Assembly: GCF_014647315.1 (NCBI RefSeq)
Contig: NZ_BMOY01000002.1
Location: forward strand, 62,001-126,000
Direction of reading: 5' to 3'
Length of the DNA: 64,000 nucleotides
Origin: Paenalicyclobacillus cellulosilyticus
Lineage (GTDB): Bacteria > Bacillota > Bacilli > Alicyclobacillales > Alicyclobacillaceae
This document shows positions 56,038 to 62,939 of the stretch, piece by piece. Position numbers and translations under genes: made by a program. The notes beneath the pieces were generated by a model, which was given only the letters and a program-made list of their open reading frames with translations, was not told the DNA's origin and did not search any database. The first letter of the stretch is position 1; each line of letters starts with the position of its first letter.

Positions 56038-56067
56038 GCGGGCTTTCAGGGAAGCCTGAAAACCCGC
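56031..56067 (-). terminator. Intrinsic terminator of tRNA-Arg
   Basis: Minus strand GCGGGTTTTCAGG, 4-nt loop, CCTGAAAGCCCGC (one G-U pair), then TTTGCC. A 13-bp stem starting 9 nt after the tRNA CCA end. Confidence 0.85.
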
Positions 56068-56075
56068 GTCGCATC

Positions 56076-56152
56076 TGGCGTCTCAGGAGGGATTCGAACC
56101 CCCGACCCGCAGCTTAGAAGGCTGCTGCTCTATCCAGCTGAGCTACTGAGAC
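56076..56152 (-). tRNA. tRNA-Arg (anticodon TCT)
   Basis: 77 nt on the minus strand with all cloverleaf parts: acceptor GTCTCAG/CTGAGAC, D arm AGCTCAGCTGGATAGAGC, anticodon stem GCAGC/GCTGC with loop CTTCTAA (anticodon TCT, reads AGA/AGG), T arm GGGGGTTCGAATCCCTC, and an encoded CCA end. Only tRNA gene seen in the window. Confidence 0.97.
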
Positions 56153-56183
56153 ACGACGCCTCCGCTGGACGACACCCTTCAGT

Positions 56184-56750
56184 TTACGAGAAAGCGCCCC
56201 CGCCATCAACATGACGATGCGGTAACGCCACGGCGAGACACAATTCGGGAACCAGATGCCCCTCCGGTGTGTAGAAACGGACCTGCGCCTCCCAGCCCGC
56301 CTGGTGAAGCCGCGCGGACAGGCATGCGAACGTCCGTTCCCGCCGTCCACGCGGCAGCGACAAGCTCCCCGGGTTGATGAGCAGGATCCCTTCCGTGTGC
56401 TGCACGGTCGCCATATGCGTATGGCCGAATACCGCCACGTGGACCTGGTGCAGCTTGGCTCGCCGCACCACCTCCGCCGGGTTCTCCTTCACACCGAGGC
56501 GATGTCCGTGCGTCAAATACAAGCGCAATCCGTCCCACTCGACAATCCGGTCGAGCGGGTGATCGGCGCCCGGCGAATCCCAGTTGCCCGCGACAGCGTA
56601 CACCGGGCAGCGTATGTGATCGCGCAGCCAAAGCGCGTCCTTCACCTCGTCGCCTGCATGCAACACCGCGTCCACAGGTTGCACGGCTTGCACGGCTCGC
56701 AACAAGGTCATCCGCTGCTGATGGGTGTCGCTCACCAAACAGAGATTCAA
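56184..56750 (-). CDS. YfcE/YsnB-type metallophosphoesterase
   Basis: 188 residues if it starts at the TTG overlapping the rdgB stop (TTGA), 4 nt after GGGAGG; a GTG seven codons upstream is possible. Calcineurin-like phosphoesterase motifs: VSDTHQ, HAGDEV, AGNWD, LTHGHRLG, FGHTHMA. Such MJ0936-type enzymes hydrolyse phosphodiesters. B. subtilis ysnB is likewise next to rdgB (ysnA). Confidence 0.88.
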   Translation of the reverse strand: MNLCLVSDTHQQRMTLLRAVQAVQPVDAVLHAGDEVKDALWLRDHIRCPVYAVAGNWDSPGADHPLDRIVEWDGLRLYLTHGHRLGVKENPAEVVRRAKLHQVHVAVFGHTHMATVQHTEGILLINPGSLSLPRGRRERTFACLSARLHQAGWEAQVRFYTPEGHLVPELCLAVALPHRHVDGGGAFS

Positions 56751-57343
56751 CAGCCCTCCCCCCGTTGCCACAGCGTGATCGCGCGTTCCAACGCTCGCCG
56801 CCTGTGGGAGATCTCATGCTTTTCCGCCGGATCCAACTCGGCCACAGTCTTTCCGCGCGCCGGCAGGTAGAACAGCGGATCGTACCCAAATCCGTGCGAT
56901 CCGGCCGGCGCTTCGGCAATCCGGCCAACCAACTCCCCTCGTGCGACATACCCGCGCCCGAGCCCCCCGTGCCAAAGCGCCACGGCGCAAACGTACCGGG
57001 CTGTGCGTTGTTCGGGCGGCACCCCGGCCAATTCGGCGAGCAACTTGGCGTTGTTCGCCGCGTCGTTTCCGTGCTCGCCGGCATAACGGGCAGACATCAC
57101 CCCAGGCCGCCCGCCGAGGGCATCCACCGTCAACCCGGAGTCATCCGCCATGACCCAACCGTTCACCAGGGCGGCGTAATACACCGCCTTCTCCACCGCA
57201 TTGGCTTCAAACGATTGTCCGTGCTCCGGGCAGGGCGGGAGACCGTCGGGGAGCGGCTCCACCTGCACACGCCAAGCCGCCAACATGGCTGCGAACTCGT
57301 CCAGTTTGTGGCGGTTCGTAGTGGCCACGACAATGGTCTCCAC
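56747..57343 (-). CDS. rdgB: Non-canonical purine NTP pyrophosphatase
   Basis: 198 residues from a GTG after AAGGATG (VETIVVATTNRHKLDEF). HAM1/RdgB family: ATTNRHKL, SFEANAVEKA, DDSGLTVDALGGRPGVMSARYAG, SHGFGYDPLFYLP, and the Mg-binding Glu/Asp in AELDPAEKHEISHR. Cleaves ITP and XTP to keep nucleotide pools clean. 13 nt after murI. Confidence 0.95.
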   Translation of the reverse strand: METIVVATTNRHKLDEFAAMLAAWRVQVEPLPDGLPPCPEHGQSFEANAVEKAVYYAALVNGWVMADDSGLTVDALGGRPGVMSARYAGEHGNDAANNAKLLAELAGVPPEQRTARYVCAVALWHGGLGRGYVARGELVGRIAEAPAGSHGFGYDPLFYLPARGKTVAELDPAEKHEISHRRRALERAITLWQRGEGC

Positions 57344-57356
57344 GCCATCATCATCC

Positions 57357-58304
57357 TTACGGAAAAGAATGGCCCACCGCTGGGCGTGGCCATGGCCGGT
57401 GCGGATGCGGGTTTGTGCGAGGTTTGGCTTCGCCTCCGGCGGAAGATGCCGGGGTACCGAATGCAACCGGGTCTGCGGCCACGGGTGCATCTGGGTCCAA
57501 ACGCACTTGGTGAACGACCGCCTGCGCTGCCGGCAAACCCACCCACTCCACAAGCGCTCTGGCCAACATCGCCGGTTCGCCGGTGGTCAGAAACAAGTGA
57601 CGCGGCACCCGGTCCTTCGCTGCCCTCCCCGCCTTGTGCAACACATCGCGCACCTCGCGCGCGGTTTCTGCGGCAGATGAGATCAACACCACCTGCGGGC
57701 CCATCACCCGTTGGATGACCGCGCCGAGCAGCGGATAATGCGTGCAACCGAGGATGAGCGCATCCACCGGTTCCGCGAGCAGCGGGGCCAAGGAGCGGCG
57801 GACCACGTCTTCCGCCAACGGCCCGTCCCATACCCCTTGTTCGACCAAGGGGACAAACGCCGGGCAGGCGACCGCCACCACCTTCGCCTCAGGCAACCGC
57901 GCTTGAATCTCCCGCTGATACGCACCGCTGGCAATGGTCATCGTCGTCCCGATGACCCCGATGGTCTTCCGTCCGCTGGCTTGAATCGCCGCCCGCACCC
58001 CGGGTTGAATCACGCCGATGACCGGCACCTCGTACCTGCCCTTGAGTTCGGGCAAGGCTGCCGCGGTGGCGGAATTGCACGCCACGACCAACGCCTTCAC
58101 GCCCAGGCTGTACAAGTAATCCAGACACGCGCGCGTGTACAACACCACCTCGGCGGGGGAACGGTCTCCGTACGGACAACGCGCCGTATCCCCCAGGTAC
58201 ACCACCTGCTCCGCCGGCAGTTCTTGGCGGACGGCGGCGAATACCGTCAGTCCGCCGATGCCGGAATCGAACAGCCCTATCGGTCGTTCATCCACGGGCC
58301 CCAT
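57357..58304 (-). CDS. murI: Glutamate racemase
   Basis: 315 residues from the ATG after GAGGAG; an ATG five codons earlier is in frame. Two catalytic Cys: VVACNSATAAALPE near residue 73 and ILGCTHYPLL near 185. N-terminus IGLFDSGIGGLTV is typical. Makes D-Glu for peptidoglycan. It has a roughly 45-residue Pro/His-rich C-terminal tail (TNPHPHRPWPRPAVGHSFP) beyond the normal end. Confidence 0.94.
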   Translation of the reverse strand: MGPVDERPIGLFDSGIGGLTVFAAVRQELPAEQVVYLGDTARCPYGDRSPAEVVLYTRACLDYLYSLGVKALVVACNSATAAALPELKGRYEVPVIGVIQPGVRAAIQASGRKTIGVIGTTMTIASGAYQREIQARLPEAKVVAVACPAFVPLVEQGVWDGPLAEDVVRRSLAPLLAEPVDALILGCTHYPLLGAVIQRVMGPQVVLISSAAETAREVRDVLHKAGRAAKDRVPRHLFLTTGEPAMLARALVEWVGLPAAQAVVHQVRLDPDAPVAADPVAFGTPASSAGGEAKPRTNPHPHRPWPRPAVGHSFP

Positions 58305-58389
58305 CGCTCTCCTCGCCATCTCGAAGCGTCGTATGTACCCTATCCTACGGCAAACGCCCGGCAAGCGTTCGCACCTGCCGGGTCGCCTC

Positions 58390-58827
58390 CTAATTCTCCA
58401 TATGGGTGTACAGGATGTCCAACACGCGCAATACCTGCGCGTGCTCCTCCGGTTCAAGGTGCTGCAGCGTTCGCTGCAGATACGCCCGCCGCGCGTCGAG
58501 GACACGTTCAATCAACTCCGCACCGGCAGGCAGCAGCTGTACGCGCACCACGCGGCGATCCTGGTGATCGCGCTGGCGAGCGACCAACTGCGCGCGCTCC
58601 AAGCGATCCACCAAATCGGTCGTGGTGCTGTATGCCAAGTACAGGCGGTTGCTCAGGTCGCCGATGGTCAGCGTCCCCTCGCGGTTCAAGATAAGAAGAG
58701 CGTCAAACTGCGGCGGAGTGATGCCGTAGCTGTCCAACAACTGCCGCCCTTTGCGCCGGACGATGGCGGCAATTTGGCGCAACCTCTGTTCAATCTGAAT
58801 GACATACTCCGGGAAACGCTCGGACAA
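58390..58827 (-). CDS. MarR family transcriptional regulator (YsmB-like)
   Basis: About 145 residues from a TTG 6 nt after GAGGTG; an ATG five codons upstream (58842) lacks a good SD. Winged helix-turn-helix: ITPPQFDALLILNREGTLTIGDLSNRLYLAYSTTTDLVDRLERAQLVARQRDHQDRRVVRVQL. The wing residues DHQDRR fit MarR. The target is unknown. Located between gerE and murI as ysmB is in B. subtilis. Confidence 0.9.
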   Translation of the reverse strand: MSERFPEYVIQIEQRLRQIAAIVRRKGRQLLDSYGITPPQFDALLILNREGTLTIGDLSNRLYLAYSTTTDLVDRLERAQLVARQRDHQDRRVVRVQLLPAGAELIERVLDARRAYLQRTLQHLEPEEHAQVLRVLDILYTHMEN

Positions 58828-58860
58828 AGGAGGACACCTCATTCGCCGCGATTCCCAAGC

Positions 58861-58890
58861 ATTGTATCACCCCGCCGGATGCAGCGTCAA
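58861..58890 (-). promoter_or_regulatory. Sigma-A promoter of the marR-type gene
   Basis: Minus strand TTGACG (58885-58890), 18-nt spacer, TACAAT (58861-58866) with a TGA extension. Strong match, about 33 nt before the TTG start. It would drive marR-murI-rdgB-phosphoesterase. Confidence 0.8.
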
Positions 58891-58931
58891 TGCGAGGTCA
58901 GGCGCCGCAACGTGCCGCATCGAAGAGAAAT

Positions 58932-58956
58932 CCCCTACATACACTGCAAGTAGGGG
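58932..58956 (-). terminator. Intrinsic terminator of gerE
   Basis: Minus strand CCCCTAC, 11-nt loop, GTAGGGG, followed by ATTTCTCTT. Lies 9 nt past the gerE stop. Confidence 0.6.
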
Positions 58957-58964
58957 CAAGAGGG

Positions 58965-59192
58965 TCAGATGTTCAGTTCGCCCATGCGCACCAATTCCAC
59001 GACCGCTTGCGACCGACCCTTGACGTTCAATTTTTTCATAACGTTTGAAATGTGATTCCGAACCGTCTTTTCACTGACGAACAACAACGCCGCAATCTCC
59101 TTCGTCGTTTTGTCCTGGACCAACAATTCGAACACCTCACGCTCGCGGTGGGTGAGCACCGACTTGCCGCGTGCGTCTTTGCCGGAAGACAT
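58965..59192 (-). CDS. gerE: Spore germination/coat regulator GerE
   Basis: 75 residues (B. subtilis 74) from the ATG behind AAGGAGG. LuxR-type helix-turn-helix: LTHREREVFELLVQDKTTKEIAALLFVSEKTVRNHISNVMKKLNVKGRSQAVVELVRMGEL. Last mother-cell transcription factor, acting with sigma-K on coat genes. A CATACAAT element typical of mother-cell promoters lies 51 nt upstream. Confidence 0.93.
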   Translation of the reverse strand: MSSGKDARGKSVLTHREREVFELLVQDKTTKEIAALLFVSEKTVRNHISNVMKKLNVKGRSQAVVELVRMGELNI

Positions 59193-59242
59193 CCCCCTTA
59201 TCCCTCCTTGCGTGTGGTACAAGAGCGGGATACAGTCAGGGT

Positions 59243-59250
59243 ATTGTATG
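59243..59250 (-). promoter_or_regulatory. Mother-cell (sigma-K or sigma-E) -10 element before gerE
   Basis: Minus strand CATACAAT fits both sigma-E (CATACAMT) and sigma-K (CATANNNT) -10 rules. An AC dinucleotide about 17 nt upstream could be the sigma-K -35; no sigma-E -35 (ATATT-like) is there. B. subtilis gerE is a sigma-K gene. Confidence 0.5.
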
Positions 59251-59304
59251 AACCCGGCCACGCCACCGTGCGCCGCGGCATGCGGCTGCAACGCCCAACT
59301 TCCT

Positions 59305-59364
59305 GCGCTTGGTGCCTGTTCAACGCGCTTGGCGCCTGTTCGACGCGCTTGTTGCCCGTTCGAC
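59305..59364. repeat. Triple 20-bp tandem repeat
   Basis: Three units of GCGCTTGGTGCCTGTTCAAC type (59305-59324, 59325-59344, 59345-59364) in direct tandem; copy 2 and 3 differ from copy 1 at two and four positions or so. Non-coding, between the gerE promoter and the sdhB terminator. Too short and without spacers for CRISPR. Confidence 0.85.
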
Positions 59365-59410
59365 GCAGCACGCGCCGAAACAACCGTGCGGCAAGACGCG
59401 GCAAAGCATG

Positions 59411-59440
59411 AAAAAACCGCCCGGCAGCACCGCCGGGCGG
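59411..59440 (-). terminator. Intrinsic terminator of sdhCAB
   Basis: Minus strand CCGCCCGGC, 6-nt loop, GCCGGGCGG, followed by TTTTTT. A 9-bp perfect GC stem 83 nt past the sdhB stop; a textbook terminator. Confidence 0.92.
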
Positions 59441-59523
59441 CATGATGAACATCCCACCGACAAGGAACAACTCAAACAAGGAAAACCCCACACAAGAGCA
59501 AGCCAAATGAAACGGCGCTTTCC

Positions 59524-60294
59524 TCAACGGCGCAACCAAGCACCCATGGCGTAATACGTGACCTGGCGGTTCATCTCGGCGATGGAGGTGGTGAGCGGAA
59601 TCCCTTTCGGGCAGACTTCCACGCAGTTTTGCGCGTTGCCGCACTCGTGGATACCACCCTCGCCCATGAGTGCCTCCAAGCGCTCCTCGCGGTGCATCGC
59701 CCCCGTCGGATGTGCGTTGAACAGCCGCGCCTGCGAGATGGCGAACGCCCCCATGAACGACGTGCGCTCGTTCACGTTCGGACACGCTTCCACGCACGCT
59801 CCGCACGTGAAGCAACGGGACAACTCATACGCCCATTGGCGATCCCGCTCCGCCATGCGCGGACCGGGACCGAGATCGTACGTGCCGTCGATGGGGATCC
59901 ATGCTTTGACTTTTTTCAACGCCTCGAACATCCGGCTGCGGTCGACCACCAGGTCGCGGATGACCGGGAAGGTACGCGCCGGCTGCAGGCGGATGGGCTG
60001 CTCCAGCTTGTCGACCAGCGCCGAGCAGGCCTGGCGCGGCTTGCCGTTGATGACCATCATGCAGGCCCCGCACACCTCTTCGAGGCAGTTGCACTCCCAT
60101 ACCACCGGCGCCACCGGCTTGCCCGCCTTATTCACAGGGTTGCGCTGAATCTCCATCAAACAGGCAATCACGTTCATCCCCGGGCGATACGGGACCTCGA
60201 ATTCCTCCTCGTACGGCTCGGCGTCAGGCCCATCCTGCCGTTCGACAATGAGATGCACCGTCCGTTCGGCCACGGCCGCACGCTCCGCGCTCAT
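59524..60294 (-). CDS. sdhB: Succinate dehydrogenase iron-sulfur subunit
   Basis: 256 residues; ATG overlaps the sdhA stop. Three clusters are readable: [2Fe-2S] with CNCLEEVCGACMMVINGKPRQAC (about residues 68-92), [4Fe-4S] CFTCGACVEACPN (about 160-172) and the third set CGNAQNCVEVCPKG. Passes electrons from FAD to quinone. Group with Bacillus-type SdhCAB. Confidence 0.97.
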   Translation of the reverse strand: MSAERAAVAERTVHLIVERQDGPDAEPYEEEFEVPYRPGMNVIACLMEIQRNPVNKAGKPVAPVVWECNCLEEVCGACMMVINGKPRQACSALVDKLEQPIRLQPARTFPVIRDLVVDRSRMFEALKKVKAWIPIDGTYDLGPGPRMAERDRQWAYELSRCFTCGACVEACPNVNERTSFMGAFAISQARLFNAHPTGAMHREERLEALMGEGGIHECGNAQNCVEVCPKGIPLTTSIAEMNRQVTYYAMGAWLRR

Positions 60295-62051
60295 TCTTTC
60301 GTCGCCTCCTTGCTGACCGCGTAATTACGCTTCCGGGGTTTGATCAGCGACACATCGACATCCTCATACTCAATGACCGGCCCGTCCGGTGTCCAGCGCG
60401 CCTTGGTCGTCTTGAGGAAGTTTTCATCATCCCGCTCCGGGAACTCCGGCTTGTAATGCGCACCCCGGCTCTCGTTGCGCAACAGCGCCCCGCGCGTAAT
60501 CGCACGTGCAAACTCGAGCATGTTCCACAAGTGGCGCGTAAACTGCGCCATCTGGTTCTCCCACCGCGAGCGGTCCGCCATGCCGATGCGCTTCCACCGC
60601 TCCATCAGTTCCACAATCTTCTCTTCCGTCTGGCGGAGTTTATCGTTGTAACGGACCACCGTCACGTTGTCGGTCATCCACTTGCCCAACTCGCGGTGCA
60701 AGGCGTACGGGTTTTCCGGTCCGTCCATCTTCAGGATGGCCTCAAACTTCTCTTCCTCACGGCGCCGGTACCCTTCGTACAGCGACTCCGGCAGCGCGTC
60801 GCACGACTTGCGCAGGTTCTTCGCCCAGCGCACGGCGTTCGGCCCGGCGACCATCCCGCCGTAAATGCATGACAACAGCGAGTTTGCACCCAAGCGGTTG
60901 GCGCCGTGATACTGGTACTCGCACTCGCCCGCCGCGAACAAGCCGGGGATGTTGGTCATCTGGTCATAGTCGACCCACAGCCCGCCCATGCTGTAGTGCA
61001 CCGCCGGGAACAGCTTCATCGGCACCTTGCGCGGGTCGTCGCCGACGAACTTCTCGTAGATGTCGAGCACGCTGCCGAGACGGACGTTGAGCACCTCCGC
61101 CGGGATGTGCGACACGTCGAGGTACACCATGTTCTCGCCGTCGACACCGAGCCCCATCTCCACGCACACCTTGAAGATGGCGCGGGTGGCCACGTCGCGC
61201 GGCACCAGGTTGCCGTACTCCGGATACCACTCCTCGAGAAAGTACCACGGCTTCCCGTCTTTGTACGTCCACACACGGCCGCCCTCACCGCGTACCGACT
61301 CCGAGATGAGGCGCAACTTGTCGTCGCCCGGGATGGCGGTCGGGTGCACCTGGATCATCTCCGGGTTTGCGTAGTAGACCCCCTGCTGGTAAAGGGCCGA
61401 CGCGGCCGATCCCGTATTGATGATGGAATTGGTACTCTTGCCGAAGATCATGCCGAGTCCGCCGGTGCACACCACCACGGCGTCCGCCCGGAACGCCCGC
61501 ACCTCCATCGACCGCAGGTCCTGGGCGATGATGCCGCGGCAGATGCCCTCGTCGTCGATCACGGCGCACAAGAAATCCCAACCCTCATACTTTTGCACGA
61601 GGCCCGCCACCTCGTGGCGGCGCACCTGCTCGTCCAGGGCGTAGAGGAGCTGCTGGCCGGTGGATGCCCCGGCGAACGCCGTCCGGTGGTGCTTCGTTCC
61701 GCCAAAACGGCGAAAGTCGAGCAACCCTTCCGGGGTGCGGTTGAACATCACGCCCATCCGGTCCATCAGGTGAATGATGGCCGGCGCGGCTTCGCACATG
61801 CCGAGCACAGGCGGCTGATTCGCCAAAAAGTCGCCGCCGTAAATGGTATCGTCGAAGTGCTCCCACGGGGAGTCACCTTCGCCTTTCGTGTTCACGGCGC
61901 CGTTGATGCCGCCCTGCGCGCAGACGGAGTGGGAACGGCGGACTGGAACCAAGGAAAACAGGTCGACCGGCACGCCCATCTCCGCAATCTTGATGGTGGT
62001 CATCAGTCCGGCGAGACCGCCTCCGACGACGATGATGCGCTGGTTGCTCAT
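60291..62051 (-). CDS. sdhA: Succinate dehydrogenase flavoprotein subunit
   Basis: 586 residues. FAD-binding GGGLAGLMTTIKIAE near residue 10, covalent-FAD/His region RRSHSVCAQGGINGAVN near 40, substrate and catalytic Arg region (HPTAIPG, ERWYPEYG-like stretch, YHGANRLGANSLLSCIYGG). Oxidises succinate to fumarate. SD GAGGAGGGAG upstream, 20 nt after sdhC. Confidence 0.97.
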   Translation of the reverse strand: MSNQRIIVVGGGLAGLMTTIKIAEMGVPVDLFSLVPVRRSHSVCAQGGINGAVNTKGEGDSPWEHFDDTIYGGDFLANQPPVLGMCEAAPAIIHLMDRMGVMFNRTPEGLLDFRRFGGTKHHRTAFAGASTGQQLLYALDEQVRRHEVAGLVQKYEGWDFLCAVIDDEGICRGIIAQDLRSMEVRAFRADAVVVCTGGLGMIFGKSTNSIINTGSAASALYQQGVYYANPEMIQVHPTAIPGDDKLRLISESVRGEGGRVWTYKDGKPWYFLEEWYPEYGNLVPRDVATRAIFKVCVEMGLGVDGENMVYLDVSHIPAEVLNVRLGSVLDIYEKFVGDDPRKVPMKLFPAVHYSMGGLWVDYDQMTNIPGLFAAGECEYQYHGANRLGANSLLSCIYGGMVAGPNAVRWAKNLRKSCDALPESLYEGYRRREEEKFEAILKMDGPENPYALHRELGKWMTDNVTVVRYNDKLRQTEEKIVELMERWKRIGMADRSRWENQMAQFTRHLWNMLEFARAITRGALLRNESRGAHYKPEFPERDDENFLKTTKARWTPDGPVIEYEDVDVSLIKPRKRNYAVSKEATKE

Positions 62052-62071
62052 GGACTCGCTCCCTCCTCAGG

Positions 62072-62689
62072 TTACGCCGCGTGGGTAAACGCCACCACAG
62101 CATCAATGCCGACGGCTGCCAGCGCGACGAAGATCACCATCGTCACGTACGACGTGACACGCTGCGCGCGGGCGCCCACGGTGATCCCCCAATGGATGCA
62201 GAACGACCAAAGTCCGTTGGCGAAGTGGAACGTCGCGGCGACGACCCCGATGATGAGGAACCAGAAATAAGCCGGGTTCATCACCAGGCGATGCACCATG
62301 TCGAATGTGGGCGGATGGCCGGAAAACCGGGTGGTCCACAGGTGGAAGATGATGAAAATGAACGTGATCACGCCGGTCACGCGTTGCAGGACAAACATCA
62401 CGTTCCGGTACCACGAGTACTGTCCCGCGTTGTACCCGGACGTGAACGCCACGTACATGCCGTACACCCCGTGATAGATGAGCGGGACGAAGATGAAGAA
62501 AAACTCGATGAAGTGCAGGAACGGGATGTGCTGGATGGTGTAGACCGCACTGTTGAAGTTGGCCGCACCTCGTGTTGCCATCGCGTTCGTGAACAGGTGC
62601 TCCAGAAGGAACAACCCGACGGGGACGACACCGGCGAGGGTATGTAAGCGGCGCAGGATGAATTCGGTGTGAGCTCTTGCTTCCGCCAC
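62072..62689 (-). CDS. sdhC: Succinate dehydrogenase cytochrome b558 subunit
   Basis: 205 residues from GTG after AAGGAGG. Five membrane helices with several His (RRLHTLAGVVPVGLFLLEHL, FIFVPLIYHGVYGMY, IIFHLWTTRF, FHFANGLWSFCIHWG) for two haems. Anchors SdhAB and reduces menaquinone. First gene of sdhCAB with a strong promoter. Confidence 0.95.
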   Translation of the reverse strand: MAEARAHTEFILRRLHTLAGVVPVGLFLLEHLFTNAMATRGAANFNSAVYTIQHIPFLHFIEFFFIFVPLIYHGVYGMYVAFTSGYNAGQYSWYRNVMFVLQRVTGVITFIFIIFHLWTTRFSGHPPTFDMVHRLVMNPAYFWFLIIGVVAATFHFANGLWSFCIHWGITVGARAQRVTSYVTMVIFVALAAVGIDAVVAFTHAA

Positions 62690-62812
62690 ACGGGTGCCTC
62701 CTTTCCCTTGCAGTCGAGCACGACAAACCGTCGACCGGCACACGGGCGCGAACACAACGAACGGCAGCCGTTGCCGACTGCCCTTCGCCTGGCCCCGCCA
62801 TTGCCACCGTTC

Positions 62813-62841
62813 ATTGTACTGGTTCGATCATACAGCGTCAA
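62813..62841 (-). promoter_or_regulatory. Sigma-A promoter of sdhCAB
   Basis: Minus strand TTGACG (62836-62841), 17-nt spacer, TACAAT (62813-62818). Five of six matches in each hexamer at ideal spacing. The leader to the GTG is about 115 nt; I see no fixed regulatory motif in it. Confidence 0.8.
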
Positions 62842-62939
62842 GGAAACGGTGCGCCAAGACGCGCGGCCGGCCTGCCCGCGTCCGCGTCCGTTCGCAGGTC
62901 CGGCGACCCGCAGCCGGTCCGGCGACCGACCTTGGCGTG

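Noticed and set aside
56038-56090. tRNA 3'-end att duplication flanking the AT-rich island
   Set aside because: The tRNA end CTGAGACGCCA is not repeated near 55545, so there is no direct evidence of site-specific integration.
59305-59364. CRISPR-like array
   Set aside because: Three direct 20-bp repeats touch each other without spacers, and no cas gene is near.
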